Below are positions 18,227-25,850 of a DNA stretch of 64,000 nt, piece after piece (position 1 is the stretch's first letter; every line of letters begins with the position of its first letter). The translations under genes were made by a program, and so were the position numbers. Location of the stretch: assembly GCA_047621325.1 (NCBI GenBank), contig JBLHLT010000008.1, positions 1 through 64,000 on the forward strand, given 5' to 3'. The notes under the pieces are model-generated. The model saw only the letters and a list, made by a program, of their open reading frames with translations. It did not search any database and was not told the origin of the DNA. The stretch is from Bermanella sp047621325 (GTDB lineage: Bacteria; Pseudomonadota; Gammaproteobacteria; Pseudomonadales; Oceanobacteraceae).

Positions 18227-18307
18227 CCCTAAAACCTCTAAACCAAGCATGGCGATGTCGCTGTCCTAGGACTATATTCATAGCACCCCAAATAACGGTG
18301 ACGCATC

Positions 18308-18661
18308 ATGAATTATATCGATGGCTTTATGGCAGCGGTCCCCACCGCAAACAAACAAGCGTATTTAGACATGGCTAAGCGCTGTGTACCTATATTCAAA
18401 AAACACGGCATGATCAGCATGACGGAATGCTGGGGCGATGATGTCCCAGATGGCAAAATCACATCCATGCCAATGGCCGTTAAATGCCAAGAAAATGAAA
18501 CGGTGATATTTAGCTGGATGGTTTGGCCTGATAAAGCCACCCGCGATACGGGCATGCAAGCGGCCATGAAGGACCCTGACATGAATATGGATCCCGACAA
18601 GATGCCATTTGATGGTAAGCGTATGATATTCGGCGGGTTTAACGTGATACTTGAAAGTTAG
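18308..18661 (+). CDS. DUF1428 (YbaA-like) protein
   Basis: A 117-residue protein of the DUF1428 family with a dimeric ferredoxin-like fold related to ABM/EthD proteins. Landmarks are MNYIDGFMAAVPTANK at the start, the CWGDDVPDG loop near residue 41, VIFSWMVWPDKATRD, and DGKRMIFGGFNVI at the end. No activity is established. It lies between two other small genes, and the lipoprotein gene starts 45 bp later. Confidence 0.92.
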   Translation: MNYIDGFMAAVPTANKQAYLDMAKRCVPIFKKHGMISMTECWGDDVPDGKITSMPMAVKCQENETVIFSWMVWPDKATRDTGMQAAMKDPDMNMDPDKMPFDGKRMIFGGFNVILES

Positions 18662-18706
18662 CTCAGTCCTAATTATAGTTTTATCAAAATAACAAAAGGA
18701 AGTGCC

Positions 18707-18871
18707 ATGAAAACGCGATTACTCATCACCGCCAGCCTATTTACTTTACTTATATTAAGCGGCTGTGAAAGCATGCCTGACAAAGTGAAAGACGATGGCC
18801 AAGTAGCCGCTGAACGCGCTAAACAAAATGCTGAAAAAGCATATGATGATATGAAAGAAGACATGAAGTAA
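18707..18871 (+). CDS. Small lipoprotein
   Basis: A 54-residue protein. Residues 1-19 are a signal sequence with a hydrophobic core (LLITASLFTLLIL) and lipobox LSGC, giving Cys20 as the lipidated residue. The mature 35 residues are charged and probably one amphipathic helix (VAAERAKQNAEKAYDDMKEDMK). Residue Glu21 does not give an Asp+2 inner-membrane retention signal, so outer-membrane sorting is expected. It has AAAGGAAG just upstream as ribosome-binding site and a strong terminator after it. Function unknown. Confidence 0.85.
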   Translation: MKTRLLITASLFTLLILSGCESMPDKVKDDGQVAAERAKQNAEKAYDDMKEDMK

Positions 18872-18890
18872 CGTTAATTAAACACCATAA

Positions 18891-18928
18891 AAAAAACGGC
18901 TTAAGAATCGCTTCTTAAGCCGTTTTTT
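18891..18928. terminator. Bidirectional terminator between the lipoprotein and ABC-F genes
   Basis: A 17-bp perfect stem (18891-18907 with 18912-18928) with tetraloop TCGC, A-rich on one side and T-rich on the other, between convergent genes. Confidence 0.95.
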
Positions 18929-18948
18929 ACATCTAAGCCTAATGCTAA

Positions 18949-20544
18949 TTAAGCATCTAAGCCTTGAGATTTAAGGTAATCGTCATAACTACCGTGGAAG
19001 TCAACGATGCCGTTATCGGTGATTTCAATAATACGGGTAGCGATAGAACTTACAAATTGACGGTCATGGGATACAAACAACAACGTGCCTTCGTAGTTCT
19101 CAAGGGCTAAGTTAAGCGCTTCGATGGATTCCATATCCATGTGGTTAGTTGGCTCATCGAGCAATAGTATATTTGGAAATTGCATCATCAACTTACCAAA
19201 CAACATACGACCTTGCTCACCACCTGAAATCACTTTAACTGATTTTTTAATGTCACTTGCGCTGAACAACATACGACCTAGCTGACCACGAATGACTTGC
19301 TCGTCATCGCCTTCGTTTTTCCACTGATCCATCCAATCATACAAGTTTAAGTCTTGTTCAAAATCACTAGAGTGGTTCTGTGCGTAGTAACCAATATTGG
19401 CATTCTCAGACCATTTAATGGTGCCCGCTTTTTGCTCCATCTTACCTGCTAGAGTGTGCAGTAAGGTGGTTTTACCAATACCATTTTGACCAATAATCGC
19501 AATACGTTCGCCTACTTCAACCATCAAATTCACTTTGTCGAATAAGATGTTATCGTCAAAGCCTTGTTTTAAGTCTTCAACCACTAACGCATTACGGAAT
19601 AATTTCTTCTCTTGTTCAAAGCGAATAAATGGGCTTTGACGGCTAGACGCTTTTACTTCATCTAATTTGATTTTATCAATTTGTTTTGCACGGCTTGTGG
19701 CCTGCTTGGCTTTTGAAGCGTTAGCCGAGAAACGGCTCACGAAAGTTTTAAGCTCAGCAATTTGCGCTTGTTTCTTCGCATTGTTTGCCAGCATGCGCTC
19801 ACGGGACTGAGTCGCCGCTGTCATGTACTCATCATAGTTACCAGGGTAAACGCGCAGCTCACCGTAATCTAAGTCAGCCATGTGGGTACAAATACTGTTT
19901 AAAAAGTGTCGATCGTGCGAGATGATGATCATGGTGCAGTTACGATCATTCAACACGCCTTCTAACCAACGTATGGCGTTAATATCCAAGTTGTTGGTAG
20001 GCTCGTCTAAAAGTAAGATGTCTGGATCAGCAAATAGCACCTGTGCCAAAAGCACACGTAATTTCCAACCAGGGGCTACGGCACTCATTAAACCGTAATG
20101 CTGCTCGATAGGAATATCCAAGCCTAATAGCAATTCACCGGCACGGGCTTCGGCTGAGTAGCCATCCATTTCGGCAAATTCAGTTTCAAGATCGGCAACA
20201 CGCATACCGTCTTCTTCTGTCATGTCTGGGTTGGCGTAAATGGCATCACGTTCGCTTTTCACTTTCCAAAGCTCAGCGTGGCCCATTAATACAGTGTCAA
20301 TTACTGAATATTGTTCGTATGCGAACTGATCCTGATTCAGCTTAGCCATACGCTCATTCGGGTCGATACTTACGTTACCCGCTGTTTGCTCAAGCTCACC
20401 ACCTAAGATTTTCATGAAGGTAGATTTGCCGCAACCGTTAGCGCCAATTAGACCGTAGCGATTGCCCTCACCGAATTTAACTGAAATATCTTCAAAAAGG
20501 GGTTTATCCCCAAACTGCATGGTGATGTTAGCCGTAGAAATCAA
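18949..20544 (-). CDS. ybiT: ABC-F ATPase, YbiT type
   Basis: A 531-residue soluble protein with two ATP-binding cassettes and no membrane part. The first Walker A is GANGCGKST (34-42) and the second GQNGIGKTT (about 352-360), each followed by LLLDEPTN. The first-domain signature reads VAPGWKLRVLLAQ in place of the usual LSGG form, as in E. coli YbiT. The inter-domain linker (about 240-300) is a basic helical pair that in ABC-F proteins reaches into the ribosomal E site. A translation factor role that relieves stalled ribosomes is likely. Substrate export is not expected. Confidence 0.94.
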   Translation of the reverse strand: MISTANITMQFGDKPLFEDISVKFGEGNRYGLIGANGCGKSTFMKILGGELEQTAGNVSIDPNERMAKLNQDQFAYEQYSVIDTVLMGHAELWKVKSERDAIYANPDMTEEDGMRVADLETEFAEMDGYSAEARAGELLLGLDIPIEQHYGLMSAVAPGWKLRVLLAQVLFADPDILLLDEPTNNLDINAIRWLEGVLNDRNCTMIIISHDRHFLNSICTHMADLDYGELRVYPGNYDEYMTAATQSRERMLANNAKKQAQIAELKTFVSRFSANASKAKQATSRAKQIDKIKLDEVKASSRQSPFIRFEQEKKLFRNALVVEDLKQGFDDNILFDKVNLMVEVGERIAIIGQNGIGKTTLLHTLAGKMEQKAGTIKWSENANIGYYAQNHSSDFEQDLNLYDWMDQWKNEGDDEQVIRGQLGRMLFSASDIKKSVKVISGGEQGRMLFGKLMMQFPNILLLDEPTNHMDMESIEALNLALENYEGTLLFVSHDRQFVSSIATRIIEITDNGIVDFHGSYDDYLKSQGLDA

Positions 20545-20776
20545 GTTGGATACCTAAGATATGAGTATTAAACAAATGGGCGCGAAGGTTACCCTTTGTT
20601 GGCTATTTGATCAAATGATAATGCCCTTTTTAACCCCTAAAACCCTAGATTGCGCCTAAGATTGTCCGACTAAAAACCAACATTTCACCCAACCCTTGAA
20701 TATAGGCACAAGACGTATTAAGTTTGGCAAATGCAATGCCGAATAATAAGACACATCCACAGCTATTGGATTAACC

Positions 20777-21061
20777 ATGATCAAAGTAATCATTGAACGA
20801 AACATCGCCGAAGGCCTAGAGCTAAACTACTTGAGTGCCATTCGTACCACCCTTAAAGCGGTATTAGAAGCACCAGGGTATATTTCAAGTGAATCTCTTA
20901 CCGATATTTACCGACCCAATCACCGCCTAATTGTCACCAACTGGACCTCGGTACAAGCATGGGAGAAATGGCAGTCATCACAAGAGCGTAAAAATGCCCT
21001 TGCTGATATCACTCCAATCCTAGATGGCCCTGAAAAAGTCACCGTCGCTGAAATCAGATAA
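20777..21061 (+). CDS. Antibiotic-biosynthesis-monooxygenase (ABM) fold protein
   Basis: A 94-residue dimeric ferredoxin-like protein of the ABM family: an opening strand MIKVIIERNIAEG, a helix to residue 35, GYISSESLTD, and VTNWTSVQAWEKWQSSQERK near 55-74. Small stand-alone members range from quinol monooxygenases to heme or aldehyde handlers, and the sequence does not decide. It has its own terminator, which also shields the AraC gene downstream. Confidence 0.85.
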   Translation: MIKVIIERNIAEGLELNYLSAIRTTLKAVLEAPGYISSESLTDIYRPNHRLIVTNWTSVQAWEKWQSSQERKNALADITPILDGPEKVTVAEIR

Positions 21062-21068
21062 TACCCTT

Positions 21069-21104
21069 AATAATAACCTGCTTTTTAGCAGGTTATTATT
21101 TTTG
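21069..21104 (+). terminator. Terminator of the ABM gene
   Basis: A 14-bp perfect stem (21069-21082 with 21087-21100, core AACCTGCT/AGCAGGTT) with a TTTT loop and T tail, 8 bp after the stop. Confidence 0.92.
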
Positions 21105-21183
21105 GCATAAGCGGCTTGTGGATGCCATCATAACCCCTTATATTGCCCCACTATTTTTTGTAAATGCTAGGTTTTATCTTTGC

Positions 21184-22209
21184 ATGCATGCTCTATCTGA
21201 ACCCACGGTTGGGTTAGCCTCAGCCCAAGCAATCATTGATTTTTTTCTGCAGTTCAACATGGACACCCATGCGCTGGCGAGCGAGCTAGGCATTGATGAA
21301 ACCCTTCTCTCAGAAGCCGACCAACGCCTACCTTTAAGTATCTATCATTCGATATGGAACCTTGCCATCAAAAAAAGCCAATGCCCTGAATTAGGTTTAA
21401 GCATTGCGCAAAATGAAGGCATCGAGGACCTAGGCTTAGTCGCGCATGTGGTTTACAACAGCGCGACTCTCAAAGAAGGTTTGGAGCATTACATACGATT
21501 ATTTAGCGTGGTGAATGAGGCCATCGAATTAGAATGTGAAATCATCAATAAGCGCTGTCATCTGCGTTACATTTACAAATCACCTGAGTTTTACAACATC
21601 CCAGATATTGAACGCACGCTAGCCATCGTGGTGCTGCGCACCATCAAAGCAGTTGGCCTAGAGAGCCGTTTTTATGAAGCGAACTTTCAACACAGTAAAC
21701 CAGAATACGCGCACAAGTTTGAAGAAGTGTTTCCATGCAAAGTAAACTTTGACCAAGCACAATGTGAAGTGGTTTTCGACAGTAAAATGTTGAACATGAA
21801 ACCCAAGCGCCGAAATCCTCATATGCGCGTGGCCACACTCAACTATGCAAACCAAATTTTATCGCGTTTATTCAAACGCAGCATCACCAGCAAAGTAAAA
21901 CGAATTATTGAGAAGAATTTAAGTGATGGCCACTTTGACGCAGAGCAAACCGCCAAACTGCTCAACATGAGCCGCCAAACCCTTTACCGCAAACTTAAAA
22001 ACGACGACTCGTCATACAGCGACTTAGTCGACCAAGTCAAACAAAGCAAAGCTTTTTACCTACTAAAGCAAACGCAACTGCCGTTAACGGTTATTGCGTA
22101 TGACCTTGGCTTTTCAGAATTAAGTGCATTCACCCGCGCATTTAAACGCTGGACTGGGCAAACACCCGCCGAGCACCGAAAGTTAAGCACAAAGAGCAAA
22201 CAGAAATAA
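21184..22209 (+). CDS. AraC-family transcriptional regulator (OruR/ArgR-like)
   Basis: A 341-residue regulator. Residues about 10-200 form the arabinose-type ligand-binding domain found in OruR/VirS-like regulators. The C-terminal 100 residues form an AraC double HTH (MSRQTLYRKLKNDDSSYSDLVD; YDLGFSELSAFTRAFKRWTGQTPAEHR). ATG 21184 is chosen; an in-frame GTG at 21118 would add 22 residues but sits 14 bp after a terminator, leaving no room for a promoter. It converges on the minus-strand lipid gene cluster, which is a possible but unproven target. Confidence 0.88.
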   Translation: MHALSEPTVGLASAQAIIDFFLQFNMDTHALASELGIDETLLSEADQRLPLSIYHSIWNLAIKKSQCPELGLSIAQNEGIEDLGLVAHVVYNSATLKEGLEHYIRLFSVVNEAIELECEIINKRCHLRYIYKSPEFYNIPDIERTLAIVVLRTIKAVGLESRFYEANFQHSKPEYAHKFEEVFPCKVNFDQAQCEVVFDSKMLNMKPKRRNPHMRVATLNYANQILSRLFKRSITSKVKRIIEKNLSDGHFDAEQTAKLLNMSRQTLYRKLKNDDSSYSDLVDQVKQSKAFYLLKQTQLPLTVIAYDLGFSELSAFTRAFKRWTGQTPAEHRKLSTKSKQK

Positions 22210-22240
22210 ATAAAAGCCTTGAGTTAAACCGCCCTCAAGG
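22208..22240 (-). terminator. Terminator of the minus-strand lipid cluster
   Basis: Read on the minus strand, GCCTTGAG and CTCAAGGC form an 8-bp stem followed by CTTTTATTT, 20 bp after the acyl carrier protein stop. The T-rich side shows that it serves the minus strand. Confidence 0.8.
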
Positions 22241-22259
22241 CATTAAGTTGACAATTATA

Positions 22260-22499
22260 TTAAGCGGCTTCTAAAGACGTAATAAAATCAACAATGTCTT
22301 GCACGCGGGTTAATTTTTCGGCAGATGACTCGTCAATTTCACAGTCAAACTTTTCTTCTAGTGCCATAAGCAGTTCAACTGTATCCAATGAATCTGCACC
22401 TAAATCTTCAATAAAGTGCGACTCTGGCTTGACTTGCGTCGCCTCTACACCCAATTGCTCAGCTACTACTTCCACTACTTTTTGTAAAATATCAGACAT
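22260..22499 (-). CDS. Acyl carrier protein
   Basis: A 79-residue acidic ACP. Ser37 in GADSLDTVELL is the phosphopantetheine attachment site, and the four-helix pattern and length match AcpP. It is the last gene of a four-gene minus-strand cluster behind FabV, a FabB-like synthase and a FabA-like dehydratase. Housekeeping acpP normally sits in the fabD-fabG-acpP-fabF cluster, which is not here, so this is probably an extra, dedicated ACP. That would need the rest of the genome to confirm. Confidence 0.93.
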   Translation of the reverse strand: MSDILQKVVEVVAEQLGVEATQVKPESHFIEDLGADSLDTVELLMALEEKFDCEIDESSAEKLTRVQDIVDFITSLEAA

Positions 22500-22529
22500 T
22501 TAATTCTCCTAAGAATCTGATTAATGAAC

Positions 22530-23744
22530 TTATCCTGCTTTTTTCATGCCCATAAATTGGGAAAAATCATGAATAGCCGGAGGCGTTAATGGATCTGGCT
22601 TCTGACCATAATCTATAAAGTCATAAGCAAAACCAAATTGTTGTAAAAAATCGTATTTTAAGCTGTCAATATCGATCAGCTCTCGTAGATTGGTTTTATC
22701 TACTTTGTTTAATATTGCATCGACACTGGCTTGAATATTGACATCACGCTCTAGGTTATCGACACGCAAACGCAGTCCAGCTTTACTTTTAGAATTAAAT
22801 AAACCTTGTGAAAATAAACGAGTGACTTGTTGTAATGTGGTCTCGTATTTATTGGCACGTTTTTGCTCTTGATTCAGCGCCGCAATATAAAGCGGTAAAC
22901 TTGGGATCACCGAGCTTGATGGCGTTACCAATGCTTGCAGTAAACCAATATGGGCGCTTGCGCCCATTTTGCTTAAGCCTTGATCTATCGCGATGGCTGT
23001 TTCATGTAAATGCGCTTTCGCGCGCCCTAATGTACCGCTACCATAGATTTCCTGGGTTTGATCAGGGCCTAAGTAGCTGTACGCGATTGTTTTAAAATTA
23101 GGTGCTAGTACACCGGCTTTTTTAAGGGTGTTTACCCACTCTTGCCAATCTTCACCACCCATCACTTTAACAGTAGCGTCTATTTCATCATGAGTGGCCG
23201 TTGAAATTTCAATGTCACGTATTTCACCTTTGTAGACATCTAAAGTTTTACCGCGAAAGGTTTCATTAATGGGTTTGATGGCGCTGGCATAATCCGCGAC
23301 ACCTTTTATGCTGCGCTTAGGGGCTGCCAGCGAATAAACCAACACATCAATTTGTTTTTCCGATTGTTGTAGTTTTTGCACCACCCAATCTTTTGCATTG
23401 CGCTGAAATGCATCTTGATTACACGTGAGCGCCATTTTATCTGCACGTCGAGCATAATATTCAAATGCTTGGTTGTTATACCACCCTGCACTGCCATATT
23501 TATGGGCTTGAGCGGCGCGATCTAAATACACGCCTAGGGTATCCATACCGGCTGCAAATGTAAGGGCAATACGAGAAGCCAAACCAATGCCTGAACTTGC
23601 ACCAATAACCAACGCGGTTTTGCCTTGCATGCCTTGGATTTTTTGATCACAGGCATGTTGCATTTGCTGATAAACATTGTAGTAACACCCAACTGGGTGA
23701 GCATTGGTGCATATATTATTTTTTATTCTTGGCTGATAGCTCAT
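22530..23744 (-). CDS. fabV: FabV-type trans-2-enoyl-ACP/CoA reductase
   Basis: A 404-residue NADH-dependent enoyl reductase, the final step of each fatty-acid elongation round and insensitive to triclosan in known FabV proteins. Landmarks are the N-terminal ICTNAHPVGC, the Rossmann loop GASSGIGLASRIA (48-60), AGWYNNQAFE, MGGEDWQEWV and the catalytic Y234-x8-K243 in YGSGTLGRAK. Residue 53 is Ile where the FabV loop usually reads GASTGYG with Tyr. The protein is otherwise full length and intact. It lies 30 bp upstream of the ACP gene and 38 bp downstream of the synthase. Confidence 0.92.
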   Translation of the reverse strand: MSYQPRIKNNICTNAHPVGCYYNVYQQMQHACDQKIQGMQGKTALVIGASSGIGLASRIALTFAAGMDTLGVYLDRAAQAHKYGSAGWYNNQAFEYYARRADKMALTCNQDAFQRNAKDWVVQKLQQSEKQIDVLVYSLAAPKRSIKGVADYASAIKPINETFRGKTLDVYKGEIRDIEISTATHDEIDATVKVMGGEDWQEWVNTLKKAGVLAPNFKTIAYSYLGPDQTQEIYGSGTLGRAKAHLHETAIAIDQGLSKMGASAHIGLLQALVTPSSSVIPSLPLYIAALNQEQKRANKYETTLQQVTRLFSQGLFNSKSKAGLRLRVDNLERDVNIQASVDAILNKVDKTNLRELIDIDSLKYDFLQQFGFAYDFIDYGQKPDPLTPPAIHDFSQFMGMKKAG

Positions 23745-23782
23745 ATTGCCTCCACTGATTATTTTTATTAAATGCCAAACCC

Positions 23783-24994
23783 TTATGCTGCCTTAATGAC
23801 TAAGCAGGCGTTTGTACCGCCAAAACCAAAACTGTTGCTTAATACGGTTTCGATTTTTTGTTCTATGCGTTGCCTAACCAATGGTAGGTGTTCTATTTCA
23901 GGTTCAATTTCATCGGCATTGGCCGATGCACTAATAAACCCTTCTTGCATCATGATTAAACTAAATATGGTTTCATGAACCCCAGCTGCGCCTAAGCCAT
24001 GACCTGACAATGATTTTGTCGAACTGATATACGGCACATTATTTTTAAATACATTTTCAATGGCTTTTAATTCAGTCAGGTCGCCCCTTGGAGTACTGGT
24101 GCCATGAGTATTGATGTAATCAACGGAGTTTAACCCAGCATCTTTAAGTGCAATGCGTATGGCACGCTCTGCCCCTTCGCCACTTGGGGCTACCATGTTG
24201 TCGCCATCGCTACTGGCACCAAAGCCGATGATTTCTCCTAGAATGTTGGCACCGCGTTGTTTGGCGTGCTCCCACTCTTCTAAAATCACAATGCCTGCCC
24301 CTGCACTTATGACAAAACCATCTCGGTTTTTATCGTATGGCCTGGATGCTTTTTCAGGCTGATCATTAAACTGGGTAGATAGCGCGCCCATGCCATCAAA
24401 CTGCATGGCATGTGACCAATGGGCTTGATCCACACCGCCTGCAATGGCGGTTTTCATTAGCCCCATTTTAATTTGCTGATAACAAGTACCAATACAATGG
24501 GCACTGGTAGCGCATGCAGATGAAATAGAAAAGCTTGGCCCTTTTATTTTAAAATTGGTGGCCAGTTGCGCGGAGGGTGCGCTACCCATTTCTCGCGTCA
24601 CTCGATATGGGCCAATACGTTTGATGCCTGAGGTTTCTAATACATTAATAGCGTCTACTAGGTCGTCACTGGCAACGCCTCCGGCGCCAACAATTAGTGT
24701 GGTGTCATCACTGCTTAATTGCTCTTGTGAGATGCCAGCTTGCTTGACGGCATTTTGCATGGCCACATGACACCACTCACCGTTTGTACCCATGAAGCGA
24801 CGTAATTTACGATCAATGCTGTCGACTTCCGGGCAATTTATGTAACCGCTTATTTGCGAGCGTAGCCCTTTTTCAATAAAGCTTTCGTTTACACGAATGC
24901 CGCTGTTACTTAAGAATAAATTATTGCGTACGCTTTGCCAGTCATTGCCTAAACTGGATACTAAACCAACACCCACTATTGCAACGCGATTCAT
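23783..24994 (-). CDS. fabB: FabB-like beta-ketoacyl-ACP synthase I
   Basis: A 403-residue condensing enzyme that adds malonyl-ACP to a growing acyl chain. The catalytic triad is visible: Cys161 in SISSACATSAHCIG, a His in NTHGTSTPRGD (about 297) and a His in KSLSGHGLGAAG (about 331). DGFVISAGAG and SNSFGFGGTNACLV are family signatures. It resembles FabB more than FabF over the whole length. Its ATG overlaps the stop of the FabA-like gene by 4 bp (translational coupling), as in the fabA-fabB pair of pseudomonads. Whether it is the housekeeping copy or a second one cannot be told here. Confidence 0.9.
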   Translation of the reverse strand: MNRVAIVGVGLVSSLGNDWQSVRNNLFLSNSGIRVNESFIEKGLRSQISGYINCPEVDSIDRKLRRFMGTNGEWCHVAMQNAVKQAGISQEQLSSDDTTLIVGAGGVASDDLVDAINVLETSGIKRIGPYRVTREMGSAPSAQLATNFKIKGPSFSISSACATSAHCIGTCYQQIKMGLMKTAIAGGVDQAHWSHAMQFDGMGALSTQFNDQPEKASRPYDKNRDGFVISAGAGIVILEEWEHAKQRGANILGEIIGFGASSDGDNMVAPSGEGAERAIRIALKDAGLNSVDYINTHGTSTPRGDLTELKAIENVFKNNVPYISSTKSLSGHGLGAAGVHETIFSLIMMQEGFISASANADEIEPEIEHLPLVRQRIEQKIETVLSNSFGFGGTNACLVIKAA

Positions 24995-25608
24995 TTAACT
25001 TCCCCAATTTTTTGCTCTGTATTTTTTACTTCTGGAAAAATGCCTACTTTTAAATCTCTTGCTTCATAGATGAGCCTACCATCTACTAATACTTCGCCAT
25101 CAGCTAAGGCAATGACCCAATCACGCTCAACCACTTTGCGAATATGTAAGTGAAACTGTAAACGCTTTGCTGTGGGCAGCACCTCACCAGAAAACTTTAA
25201 ACTGCTCACACCTAACGCTCGTCCTTTTCCTTTAAAGCCTTTAAGGGCCAAATACAAACCGAGGCTTTGCCATAGACCTTCAATGCCCAAACAACCTGGC
25301 ATAATGGGATCATCGGGAAAGTGGCATTTAAAAAACCAAGACTCAGGGTCGATTACCATTTCGGTAACCACTTGCCCTTTGCCATAACGCCCACCTTTAT
25401 CTGACATTAAAGGCACATGATTGAGTAAGCGTAATTCACCAACCGGTAGCTGCGCGCTATTGCCACCCACGCTGTCCATTAATGTTTGAACATCTTGATC
25501 AATCACTTCTGCTAATGCCGACATATCACTTACTCGCTTAAGTTGACTGCATATGGCGATACCTTGGTATGCCCGATGTAAAAGCAAACTGCGCTTTTCG
25601 TATTTCAT
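24991..25608 (-). CDS. FabA-like beta-hydroxyacyl-ACP dehydratase, Glu variant
   Basis: A 205-residue hot-dog-fold dehydratase clearly of FabA type: WFFKCHFPDDPIMPGC with His96, GKGRALGV, VLPTAK and LADGEVLVDGRLIYEA. In FabA the partner acid 14 residues after the His is Asp (D84 in E. coli). Here it is Glu110 (GIEGLWQ), the residue used by FabZ. The N-terminus is about 28 residues longer than expected. An ATG at 25524 would give a 177-residue protein closer to FabA (172) and is a real alternative start. It heads the four-gene lipid cluster. Dehydration is likely; trans-2 to cis-3 isomerisation is uncertain because of the substitution. Confidence 0.88.
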   Translation of the reverse strand: MKYEKRSLLLHRAYQGIAICSQLKRVSDMSALAEVIDQDVQTLMDSVGGNSAQLPVGELRLLNHVPLMSDKGGRYGKGQVVTEMVIDPESWFFKCHFPDDPIMPGCLGIEGLWQSLGLYLALKGFKGKGRALGVSSLKFSGEVLPTAKRLQFHLHIRKVVERDWVIALADGEVLVDGRLIYEARDLKVGIFPEVKNTEQKIGEVK

Positions 25609-25750
25609 ATTCGGGGTATTTGTTTACAATTTTATGAACGCTAGCTAAACACACCACATGTCAGTGGTGGCTAATATAGGAGGGTTGCCTAGGTGAAACT
25701 TGACTCTAGGTATCAGAGGATTGATTGAACGTGACAAACAGGTACAGAAA

Positions 25751-25774
25751 ATGAGAACCCGTCAGCGTTCTCAT
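25751..25774 (-). terminator. Distal hairpin downstream of rlmM (minus strand)
   Basis: ATGAGAAC and GTTCTCAT pair over 8 bp and on the minus strand are followed by TTTTCT, about 77 bp beyond the rlmM stop. It fits a minus-strand terminator. Confidence 0.6.
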
Positions 25775-25807
25775 GATTAGGCTAAGAATACAAATTAGAT
25801 TAAAGAC

Positions 25808-25834
25808 TGAGCCAGCCAAGAATTGACTGACTCA
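25808..25834 (-). terminator. Proximal wobble-paired hairpin after rlmM
   Basis: Read on the minus strand, GAGTCAGTC pairs with GGCTGGCTC entirely if two G-U pairs are allowed, whereas the plus-strand RNA would have mismatches. It begins 17 bp after the rlmM stop, so it is probably a first terminator or a 3'-end protecting structure on the rlmM transcript. Confidence 0.5.
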
Positions 25835-25850
25835 AAATGAGAGCAATAAT

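Noticed and set aside
18949..20544. Defective ABC transporter because the first LSGG signature is missing
   Set aside because: The VAPGWKLR variant is normal for YbiT-type ABC-F proteins, and both Walker A motifs are intact.
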